A stretch of 64,000 bases of DNA from assembly GCA_013398955.1 (NCBI GenBank), contig VWPU01004148.1:248001-312000 (forward strand), given 5' to 3'. Under the pieces are notes generated by a model. The model searched no databases, was not told where the DNA came from, and worked only from the letters and a program-made list of their open reading frames with translations. This document shows, piece by piece, positions 23,785 to 34,375 of this stretch (position 1 is its first letter; each line of letters opens with the position of its first letter). The position numbers and the translations under genes were made by a program. This DNA is from Callaeas wilsoni. Its lineage: Eukaryota; Chordata; Aves; Passeriformes; Callaeidae.

Positions 23785-25895
23785 CTCAAAAGAAAGAAAG
23801 TTGGTACAATGAAAATATTTTCTACATTTTTCCTTATTGATTGTCATACATGCTTTGCAATGTACAAAGCTGACCATTCTTTAAATTCAATCTACCTGAT
23901 AATTTACTTTCTAACATTCAAATAATATATTAGGGGTGAAAATAAAAAAATGGAAATGTATTTCATAGCTCTAAATTTCTGTTCAAGATGAATAGAAAAT
24001 AAGCCAACAAAGCATTTTTGCTGTGATTACTTCCCATCCTGGAGCTGCATACTACATTTGTAAGTCTCCTGTTACATCAGAATGACAACCCACTGAAAAT
24101 TCTGTTACGCTGCCTTAAAGACATTTCACTGTAGTCATTCTGTGGTTAAATAGGATTTGGGAATATTACATCTAATGTTCGAAAAGAATTTTCTGGGCCA
24201 TACTGGTTTATACTTGACTGTCTGCCCCAGGGTAAAAATCTGAGATATCTTAATTCTCTCTTCATCCAGAACCAAATCTATGAAAACATGACTACTTTTA
24301 TCTAGTGTTGAAAAAAGCCTGAAATAAGAAAGGTTAAGTGGCACATATTAACTGCCATCTATTAAAAGGGGTGTACACTGCTGAAGCACCTGTAAGTAGG
24401 ATGTAAGATACTGTAAATTACTGCCCTACTGCTTTAGGCTGTTGATTAGACAACAATGAATTTTCTTATTCTATAGATAGATTTATTTCATGTGATTAAT
24501 AATAATGTAATGAAAATTATTCTTTCATTCTATTCAATTCTTTCAATAATATCAAAGTAAAATTAGAAAAATGAGACAATTTGTTAATAAAATATGCTTA
24601 CAAAAATAAAGGGAAATATACTTAGATCAAGGCAAAGGAATATGCTAAGAATATTTAATTGAAATCTGTATATCTCAGTGTAAGTATTCTTGAGTAATAC
24701 TTCTTGCTTTTTATAACATACAAGCAAAAATGTCCAGTGCTATGTGTAATGCTTCCAGTTGAGGAATTCTAAGTGTAGACTGATAAACTAATGCACTAAA
24801 TGTGGCCAGGTTTTCACCATTTAGACGTCCCTCAAAAAGATGCCCTTTAGAAATTAGAAGGAGCTACTCCCTGAGCCATGCAACCAGCTCTGATATGGAC
24901 CAGTAACAATGGAGTGTACTAATCATCTGGTAGTTATGTCAATTTGATGGCTCTGTATACAACACATGCATATCCAGATTACCCTTAGAAAAGAATTGTT
25001 ACACAAAGACTGCATAACAGTGAACCTCACACCACATCTGAAGAGAGCTGTATATTCTTAGAATTATATAGACCTGAGCACAGTTGAATTAAAAAGACAA
25101 CTGTCTTTGCAAATCCTAAACCAGAGATAATTTTTAAAAATCTGTGGTCTGAAGTTGTCTTGAGACATCCCAGAAATATTTCTTGATATATTTTTAGATC
25201 TCTGGATCTGGACATGATTTTATTTAATTTTGAATCTATTTTTTTAAAAAATTACTTAAACTCAAAAACATAATGAGGTAAGGATTAGTTCTTCTTTGTT
25301 TATTTGTTTTTGGATTTTTTGTGACATTCATTAAAAAATTCAAATAAGGCTTCCTTGAGGAGAGTCTGGATAATTAATTAACATCTGTAGAGCATACTTA
25401 TTTGCTACAGAAGATTCCAATATTTAGAATACGGTGCATCCTTTATCTTTTCCTGGGTCATTTCTTTGTTTCAAAGAATGCGTTTCTCTACTTGTGTGGC
25501 TTTCAGAAAACATATCTTTTGCTTTCCCTTCCTAGTAGTTACTTGGCAAGGCGACCATTAAAAGTTACAGTTGAGTGTCCTACTACAGTTTAATTATTGC
25601 AGAAAACTCATGAGAAGAAATGGCCTCCAGGGGATTATCACATGCACAGCTCAATAATCCTAATCAATCTAATTAAATTTCTGTGAAATAAGCATTTTTA
25701 AAAGATTTCCAGAGGTCCGGTAAGTTTGTCTTATTGTTTAGTGTTGCAGGCTTTACCTTTAATCAGGGAAGGTTTGTCAAATGTTGCAATGAATAATGCA
25801 TTAGGTTTGAATGGAAAACCTTGCACAGAACCACTGCAGTGGTATAGCAGAGAATGCTTTCTTTTTGAGGGCAGACTTGCTGTCATTTCCTGATG
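23785..25895. other. Unique AT-rich noncoding sequence
   Basis: About 2.1 kb without recognisable elements or credible coding frames. Confidence 0.6.
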
Positions 25896-25900
25896 CCTTG

Positions 25901-26283
25901 TGATGGGTTGACCCTGGCTGGACACCAGGTGCCTATCTGTGTCATTCTATTCCATCCCTCCTCAACTGGAAGAGAAGAGATAAAATATAAGGACAATCTC
26001 ATGGATTGAGATAAAAGCAGGAAGAGATCACTCATCTGTTACAGTCACGGGCAAAAAAGACTCACCTTGGGGAAAAATAATTTAATATATTACCAATCAA
26101 ATCAGAGGTAGGTAATGAGAAATAAAACAGGATCTTAGATAAACACCTTTCCTTCACCACCCCCTTCTTCCAGTGCTCAACTTCACTCCAAATTTCTCTA
26201 TCTACTCCCCCTCAGGGATACCAATGGACAGAAATGGGAGCTGTTCGTCACACATTGTCTCTGCTGCTCCTTCCACCTTATGG
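25901..26283 (-). mobile_element. Avian LTR-like repeat, left copy of an inverted pair (3' part only)
   Basis: On the plus strand it starts TGATGGGTTGACCCTGGCTG and continues GACACCAGGTGCC, CAACTGGAAGAGAAGAGATA, CTCATGGATTGAGATAAAAG, AGATCACTCATCTGTTACAG, GTCACGGGCAAAAAAGACTC, ATTACCAATCAAATCAGAG and CTTCCAGTGCTCAACTTCAC. I recognise this order as a common bird repeat that reads, in its sense direction, towards a terminal CA. It is cut off at about 26283 where CR1 sequence starts. A second copy in the opposite orientation lies at 27540-28082. I believe the family is a retroviral LTR, but this is from recognition and not from a search. Confidence 0.7.
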
Positions 26284-27538
26284 CCCATGTGGGACTGTGT
26301 CGAAGGCCTTACAGAAATCTAGGTGGATGACATCAGTCAGTTTTCACTTTTTGACCCTTGCAGTTCGTCATAGGAGACCACCAGTTTGGTCAGGAACAAT
26401 CTGCCCTTAGTGAAGCCATGCTGGCTGCCTCAGATCACCTCCTTGTCTTGTGTGAGGCTTAACATTTCTTCCATGAGGATCTGCTCCGTGAACACCCCAG
26501 GCAAAAAGGTGAGGCTTACTGATCTGTAGTTCCCTGGGTCTTCCTTTACCCCCTTTTCAAAAATCAGACTGATGTTTCCCTTTATCCAGTCCCAGGGACT
26601 TTTCCTGACTGCCATGACTTTTCAAATATAATGTTGTCTGAGCAACAACATCAGCCAGCTCCCTCAGAACCCTGGGATGCATCTCATCAGATCCCATAGA
26701 CTTGTGACTATTTACTTTCATCAAGGGGTCCCAAACCTGTTGTTAGCTTACAGTGAGATGAACTTTGCACCCCCCAACTCCCACGTAGAGGTTCAGGTCC
26801 TTGAGAGACACGGGAAACTTGACTGCCAGAGAAGACCGAGGTGAAGAATTCAATGCGTACCTCAGCCTTCTCCATATCGATAATTACTAGTTCTCCCTTC
26901 CCATTCATCAGGCAGGTTCACTCTTTCATTCTACTTGGATTTTCCTTGGGCTTTTTGTTTCTGACCCATGCATTTAGGGAATACCTTATTATTATTCACA
27001 TCCCTTAACAAGTCCCTTTCCAATGGTGCCTTAGCTTTACTGATCCCATACGTACACATTCAAACTGTATTCCTGTTATTTTCCTGGGTCACATATCCCT
27101 GCTTCCACTGGCTGTGCATTTCCTTCTTACTCGTCTGTGTGAGAACCAGATCCTTGCTCAGCCATATCAAGTTCTGGCCTGCCTTGTCTTACTTTCTAAG
27201 CATGGAGATGAAGAGCTCCTGTGCTCCAAGAGAAGTGGCCCAAAGTTCTGAGTTCTGACTTTACCATTTGCCAGTTCCCTGTTCCTCAGGATCATGAGGA
27301 ACTCAACCAGGGCATAATTGCTACAGCCCAGGCTGCCACCAATCTAAACCTCTTTAATGAGCTCAGGTGAACTAGTGAGCACCAGGTCTGGTAACTCTTC
27401 ATCTCCAGTTGGTTTGTGTAATAATTGGACCAGAAAGTTACCCTTGATGCACTCCAGGAACCCCCTGGGTTGCTTTTCAATCCAGCCAGCTGTGTTGCTT
27501 TTCCAGCAGACATCCAGTTGGTTGAAATGCCCTGTTAA
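26284..27538 (-). mobile_element. CR1 LINE ORF2 fragment (endonuclease end to reverse transcriptase motif A)
   Basis: The minus strand encodes decayed CR1 ORF2. At 27292-27513 there is endonuclease-end similarity (NPGG..., then in another frame a GGSLGCSNYALVEF-like stretch). At 26708-26908 there is the linker (DMEKAEVRIEFFTSVFSG). At 26430-26615 there is reverse transcriptase domain 1 (GNYRSVSLTFLPG). At about 26286-26310 there is KAFDTVPH, the motif A region with its catalytic aspartate. Frameshifts and stops break it into at least four frames. Both ends are missing: the rest of the reverse transcriptase and 3' UTR at the left, and the endonuclease catalytic core and ORF1 at the right. Each end abuts a copy of the same LTR-like repeat. 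Confidence 0.85.
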
Positions 27539-27539
27539 G

Positions 27540-28082
27540 TGGAACAGTTGGTTCCTGAAGGACTGAATTTCTTGAAAGGGACCATGCTGAAGAAGCCAGT
27601 TTAAAAACTGCAGCCCGTGGGAAGGGTTTGTGCTGGAGTTGTTGACGGACTGTCTTTCATGGGAGGGACCCCATGCTGGGGCAGAGGAAGAGTGTGACCA
27701 GTGCTCTCACTGAGGAGGAATGAGCAGCAGAGTCAACGCGTAACGACCTGACTGCAACCCCATTCCCCATCCCCCTGCACTGCTGGAGGGAAGAAGGTTA
27801 AGAATTCAGGAGCAAAGTTGAGCCTGAGAAGAAGGGAAGCATGGGGGAAGTTGTTTATTTAAGATTCAGTTCTATTTATCTTCCTACACTCACTTGGATT
27901 GGTAATATATTAAATTATTTTTCCTCAAGTCAGGTCTGTTTTGTCTCTGATTGTAGACTGATCTCTCCCTGTCCTGATATCAACCCACAAGCCTTTCATA
28001 TTTTCTCTCCCTGTCCAGCTGAGGAGGGGAGTGGTGGGGCACCTTCGGTGGCATATGGTGTCCAGCCAGCATCAACTCACCA
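27540..28082 (+). mobile_element. Avian LTR-like repeat, right copy of an inverted pair
   Basis: The plus strand carries the sense direction of the same family as 25901-26283. It has three or more short GC-rich subrepeats of the 'CCCGTGGGAAGGACCCACGCTGGAG' type near 27575-27690 (for example GCAGCCCGTGGGAAGG and GGGAGGGACCCCATGCTGGG). These are followed by GCAACCCCATTCCCCATCCC, TTGGTAATATATTAAATTA, CAGGTCTGTTTTG, TCTCTCCCTGTCCTGATATC, TCCCTGTCCAGCTGAGGAGG and a terminal TCCAGCCAGCATCAACTCAC. It extends about 180 bp further into the element than the left copy. Neither copy is intact. The 97-residue plus ORF over it is incidental. Confidence 0.7.
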
Positions 28083-28084
28083 CA

Positions 28085-31000
28085 GAAACAAAGATCAAAG
28101 TTGCATGCTATGTCAAAATTCTGCAGTGGATTAGTCCTTAGTCAAGCCAGCGAGAGGATTGAAGAAGAGAAAAGCTGACATGCAGAATGATGACATTATA
28201 CCAAACTATTAAATAATCCAGTTTTTTATTCTAAATGCAAATTTCTTGATACATTCTTATTAAGCAGCCTTATTAAAGGTGTCAGTCATAAGCAAAAATG
28301 AGAACTGCATAAGCAATCAATAATTAAAAACCAAGTGTTTTCTGTGTCTTTGATAAAAAACTTAAAAAGAAAATTATAAAATAATAGAAGATTTAATTTT
28401 GATAATTAATGACAAGCATACGTGATCTTTTGGTTTCTGACTGATGTGCTCATGAATATTTTCCTCCATAGAACCTTTAGCCGAAGACATAAAAGCCCTC
28501 CAAGACGGCTTACTTTACATGAAGATGCTTTTGCTCTGCTGCAATTACTTTGTACAGAAATTGTTAAAATGAGAGGATTTGTGATACTTGAATTTAAAAA
28601 GAAAAATCCCAAAGCAAAAAACCCTGGCTTTTACTGGCTAAAAGGTATTGAAATTCAGAAGAATAATGTACCAAATATAGCAAGGAAAAAAAATGGGGGG
28701 TGAAAATATTCCCATTTAGAAAACTGAAAATAAATTCCATATTGCACATGTCAGCATTACTCAGCTCCACAGGCTAGTAACACTAGGCTTGGGAAATTTG
28801 AGAAATAGGGATTCCAAAGCATATATTTAAGCTACATCTTTTCTCCTCCCTCTTCTCTCTCCTTACATTCCCATCTCTTCCCATCTATGCATATTCCTTA
28901 GTGTTTCAAATTAATGGTTGATATACATCAGAATGCAAATTTCCTCAGTTGAACTTAGAATTAAAAAGAAAACTTGAATTTTAGAACTTAACTTCCTGTA
29001 AGTTTGAACCATATTCCCATTATTCCAATGAGGATTGATTTCCATTAAAATTCCAGCCCATTTTAGTCTTTGTAATGAGCCTAAAATAGCTGCCAGCTTG
29101 CAGTGCTGGAATTAATGATAATCGAATGTAACACAAAATGTATTTCCATATTTTGTATTGCTTAAATGATTTCATCTCAGATGTAGTATGATTCTTTTTA
29201 GAGATGACTACTTCTATTTAATCTCTTTTCCAATTTTAATTTGAATTTCATATTGTTCCTGACTGTTTAATGAATATTTTGGGACATGGCCATAGTGTTG
29301 TTAATTATACCGGAGACTGAGTATAATTAATTCTTTTGGACCCAAAGTCAGCTAGTTAATCGATTTCTGATGAAACTGAAGATTAAACACAGATAGTTCA
29401 CTTCTTCCTTCATTCATTTTAATTTTTCCCTCTTTGAATTCCATCAGATTACTTTGGGAAGTCATTGCTGGCAAATCAATTTGTGGACCCATTTGGGGTA
29501 TTATCCAGATGATAATAGATGGATGATCCACTCAGGCCAGTCACCTTCCTATCAATTTTATTTTTTTTAATTTTTAAAGAAAACCTTTTGATTCTTTTCA
29601 GTAGATTTACTAGCTTTATTTTTAATTCATATTTAAATGATTCTTTATTGCCTATTAACAGAATAAAAAGGGATCCTCAGAACAGTTCTCTGTGGACCAG
29701 ACAATTCACAAAGTGAGAGCACTATAGTGATGTAGAAGACATTCCTCATATTAATGAGGTATTAACTCATGTAGTTAAATTTGATTTTAGGGAATGGCCT
29801 GTAAAGGCTCAAATGAAGAAGAAAAATATACATTAGCATGTCCAGGAGTTGCTGTCACATTTTCTCCCCCTCTAATGTTATAAATAATGGTATATTTTAA
29901 TTTTTGATGGTGGGAAAAGCTCTAAAGACTATAAAGAGATAATCAAAAAAAGGGCAAGTAAAAAATTTAAAAGAATAGAAGGAAGACTTCCAGTCAATGA
30001 GGGAAACCTTGTGCATTTTTCATTTTTTCTTTTATTATTAAGGCAACAGATAGTTCTATTTTGCTACTTTCAAACTCACGATCCAAATGTACTCTTGTAC
30101 TGTATTCAATATCCTATTGTGATCAGACTTAAGACAGCTTTTAGTGCTGTTTCTTTATAGGCAAGTGAGAAAAAAGCAAAAGTGTACCAGGTGATTTGTT
30201 ATCTATAATTTCTTGAAAACTAGGGCCAATAATAAAATGTTTAACAATGGCTGCTTACATAAATTAATCCCTTTTGGACAAGATATGTAAACATATAATT
30301 CAAACTCCTCAGCACTTGAGCACTTTATATACTAAATTTATATTAAATGCATTACTGAATAAAAACCTTGATATTAATTCAGAAATATTTTGTTTCTCAG
30401 ATGAAGACCAGGTGTGCTTGTTCTTTATCAGGAATTGTACTGTTTAACATTCAAACAGCAACTTTGTCAATCTGTAGAAACAAACACTACACCAAATTAA
30501 AAGCTATTCACTTTCTATTTAATGTCCTTTGGTATAATTTTGGCAACCTTTCGGCATATTTATAGCTGTCAGTGGTTAACATGAAATTTTGCTCCCACAG
30601 AAATTCATTTTACATTTTAAATGAAGTGAAATGTTAGTAGTTTATCATAATATTAAGGCTTTTTAAATTCAGTCTTTTTTTTTAAGGAAAATGTGAGTAA
30701 GTATTAAACAATCATTAAAATGTAAGAGGAAAAAACTTGAAAATTTTATGTCCGAGTTTCGCATTATAGAACTGCAGAGTGCTAGGTAAGGAAAGTATTT
30801 GGTCTCAAAATTATGACATGAAGAGAAGCCTAATGAGAGTAATGAGGGATGTTTGGACTCAAGAATATCTCCACTTAGTATGAAAAAAGTTTATCTTCAA
30901 GTTAAGTCTTTCTCCAGGAGATCATGAAGAAAACTATCAATTGTTCTAGGCTCAAAACAACTTGTTCTAAATATTGTGTTACCTATCTGAATCTGAGAAG

Positions 31001-32130
31001 ATTAAAGTGTTAGAATATAGAATGCCTCTTTACAACCTTCTTATCCCTGAGATCTAAACAATGTGTGTGTGAATAGGTGATTAGGTCTTCAGACTCATGA
31101 AAGACTGCACACCAAATCTTGATGTGTCATAAAACAGAAATTTAGTCCTGTCTCTAGAAAAATGTGTATTTCCATAGTGTTTGGGTGGTTTGACTGGACA
31201 CTACTATGGCCATTCTGTTTACAAAATATCAGTTAAATATTAGATTAGATTTTTTTAATTAATAAAATGGCAGGGAGATAATTTGAAGTAATTATACTGG
31301 ATTTTATGCCTCGTGTTCCTTCATTTTTCAATGACAAAAACTCCTGTTCATGTTTGTGTTACCTGTGGAGATATTAAGAATCAGGCAGTCAGACTTTAAG
31401 CGCTGTTAAATTCACATTTGTAGTGACATTTAAAGTTAGGAGTTCAGAGAAGTGAATTTTAATGACATTTTTGTTTTGCAGTTATTCTCACATTACCCAG
31501 CTATAAATGGAGAGCTGATTATATGCGTAGAGTTACTGAATGTCACATAAACAACAGAATATGGTACTAATTACATTTTCCCCTTCCTTTCCCTTTCTAT
31601 AGTTTCACCCCAAGACAGTGTAGTTTGGTCATATTATACTGATACCTGAACTGTAATGGACATCTGACCATATTATTAGTTTAGAAGTACCTAATTAATA
31701 TTCAATGGAATACAGTGTCTCTTTCTGTTTCCGTTCTTGGCTTTTAATATGTATTTACCTAGATAAATTAGATGGAAATAATAGGAGGATCTGCTGAGTT
31801 GTGGGTGTTCCCTTTTTAATGAAAGAAGCAAATTCAATTAGACTACTTATCATATAATCAAAACTGATTTTCTACTTTATGTAGTAAATGTCAACAGATA
31901 ATATAATTTCTTTTATTTACACCTTTCATAAGAGAAACAGAAGAAATCAACATTAATTCTAGCAAATCTAATCAAAAGAGAGTAATTAATCAGCTGCAGT
32001 AAACTTGCCACAATGCAGACTGCCATAAGGCAATACTGGTAAGACTCACAAACAAAGCATAACCCTATGTCCTGGCACTTTGTCTTTCCACTGCTGCATT
32101 TCCTTGATTTATCTTTCTAAAAGTGATTAT
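28085..32130. other. Long unique AT-rich noncoding stretch
   Basis: About 4 kb without recognisable repeats. It contains a weak exon candidate after a splice-acceptor-like site at 28471, and AT-rich clusters of homeodomain-type TAATTA sites near 29030-29380. ORFs are otherwise 60 to 70 residues with no domain. Confidence 0.55.
28472..28703 (+). other. Weak exon or retrocopy candidate
   Basis: A splice-acceptor-like TATTTTCCTCCATAG precedes position 28472, and two overlapping plus frames are open after it. One runs to a TGA at 28570-28572; the other belongs to a 93-residue frame ending at 28703. Residues look less like random AT-rich translation than most frames here (for example SPPRRLTLHEDAFALLQLLC). 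No domain is recognised and no good 5' splice donor follows; AAAAGGTATTG near 28643 is weak. Most likely chance; listed because it is one of few frames with this character. Confidence 0.12.
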
Positions 32131-32134
32131 AATT

Positions 32135-32177
<43 letters not shown>
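32135..32177. repeat. (ATG)n microsatellite, about 14 units
   Basis: Pure ATG repeat followed directly by degenerate triplets (ACGACAACAGCAGCAGTGAT). The minus ORF with an isoleucine run is an artefact of this repeat. Confidence 0.95.
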
Positions 32178-34362
32178 CGACAACAGCAGCAGTGATAACA
32201 GTAACAGCTGGCGTGGTAGAAGTTAGTGCAAGCAAAATTAGTTTCATTCATTTAAAAAATAATCTGATCAATCCAACTGCTGAATATTGCTAAATGAAGC
32301 TATTGGTTACCGTATGTGCCAAAAGACTAACACCAAAAGCATTGCAAAATTCTGTGTTAAAAATGCAGAGAAGGACTCCAGATTTTCCAGCTACTTCTGT
32401 TGCTTACAGCTAGCTTCAGACTTTGGTAATTTGGAGGTCAGTGCTATGAGTCTGAATACGTGGAATGAACCTTAATTTTGCTCTCTGGCTTGTTTTATTT
32501 TTACAGATGCTAAATATAGTCGAAAACCTATCTAAAAATCAAACTGTATATTCAGTTTTTAATTAACTCTTTCTTTGTTCCTTGAAAAGAGATCATGATT
32601 ATTTAAAGAGTTTATTGTGCTGTTAATAATAATTTCTTACCAAAGAGAATTGTTTCAAGGTTTCTGTCTTAATTTTCATAGGATGGCCTTAAATATGCCA
32701 AAAATATTCTGGACATATTTTCTCATGTAAAGCTACACTTCAAGCTGTCTACAAAAGTGATCCTGTGGATAAGGAGGGGGAAAAAACCAAAGAAACCCAA
32801 ATAACAACAACACACTAGGAAGAAAAAACAATCAACCCAAACCAGAATCTAGACCTAAAAATACATTCTCAAAGGCGTAAAAATGAGGAGTTCTGAAGTT
32901 TGTTTTCATAGACCCCATGATTTGTTTGCTATACACAGCTGTTTCTTGAAAATTATCAAAAGCAAACTGCCAAAATAGCAGGATTAGTGTTACTACCAGC
33001 AGTGCTATTAATCACAATAATTTTGTCAACTCTAGCTTTACCAGTCCTTCACTTTCATTATTGGTCCTTTAGCAAGAATTCATTCCTATGCTTGGTTCTT
33101 TACCAGCATAGCTCTACTTTTCCCCCCCAACTGCATTCCTTATTCACCCGTTGGAGGCTGAAGTTTCAAAGATGAAGGTTTTTTGTGACGAGGCATTTTT
33201 ACCAAAAGGTTAACTTGGAGGAGCATCACTATGTTATATGTGTTATTATGCATAAGGTTATAGGAAAGCTCCTCTCTTCAAACAGAAGAAATTGCCTAAA
33301 CAGTCAGTACCTTCTTTCAGAATTACTGAGAGATTCAAACTGTGGTTGTGTAGAAACCCAGAAACCCTTCTATGGACATAACCTAGAACTCCCTGGTCCC
33401 AAATCCACTGAACCAGAGGGTTTCTTGACTGCTCTTATTTTTTGGGTGTCTTTAGGGTAGATTACTTCTGGCATTTACTTCAGCACAAAATTCACCTTCA
33501 CAGGGATAGAAAATGAGTCCCAGTAAAAGATGAGATTGTAGCCTAGAGAAGAGAGCAATGTCCTGGAGGCAGCTATCTCTCCAGGTTGGACTGCACAATG
33601 AGTCAGATGGTGATTACATGAAACACCACAATGAGTTCCTTAAAATAAACCATTACAAAATTTCTGAAAGAGAAGCTCTGAGCACTGGGTCACAACAGTT
33701 TAAAGATACCCATATTCAAAGTAGAGGAAATATAGGCTAGTCCTTACTTTTCTGTTACATGTTATATTCCTTATCAACGTAATTTTGGGGGGACAGCAAA
33801 CTCTTTCTGCTCATTTCTTAAAAAATCTGACAGTGCTAGCATGGCCTTACAAATCTGGCAGTGCTAAGTACTGGATCTGTCTCATCCAGCCCTTATCATC
33901 CAAGAAAATCTTTACAAAAACACATAGAATGAACTTATATTTAACTGAGAAACATGTTTACGAGCCAGTATAGACTCATTGACAAAACATTTTTTACAAA
34001 ATGTATTCTTTATCTGAACTAATTTTAAAACTAGCTGTTATTCAAAGCTTAAAATATTGTACTGACCATGGTCATTTCATACAGAAAACTTACCAAAAAT
34101 CTGTCTGCCATCCTAATCTAAATTCTAAGAAAAATATTTAATGAGAGAAGGCAGGACAGTGATTATAAAGGAATCCATTTCCATATGAGATGTGAATGTT
34201 TGCATTTAATTTTTATGAGGATAAATATTGAACACCTGATGCTGTACAAAATTAATTGTCTGATGCTGGATAGATCAGCTAATATCATTATGGAAATTTC
34301 TGAGTGATATACTTGCAATTGTCATGCATATTGCAATAAGACAGTGCAGTGGGAACTCTTAT

Positions 34363-34375
34363 TTGCCATGGCAAC
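34363..34375. promoter_or_regulatory. RFX-type X-box palindrome TTGCCATGGCAAC
   Basis: The 12-bp core TTGCCATGGCAA is a perfect palindrome and, with the following C, matches the well-known inverted X-box bound by RFX factors (GTTGCCATGGCAAC) except at the first base. An ATGCATATTGCAAT stretch 30 bp upstream and ATTAATTGG just downstream could be POU and homeodomain sites. Function is inference. Confidence 0.3.

Noticed and set aside
26968..27258. 96-residue plus-strand ORF with hydrophobic stretches resembling a membrane protein
   Set aside because: It is antisense to the CR1 ORF2 fragment; hydrophobicity arises from the complement.
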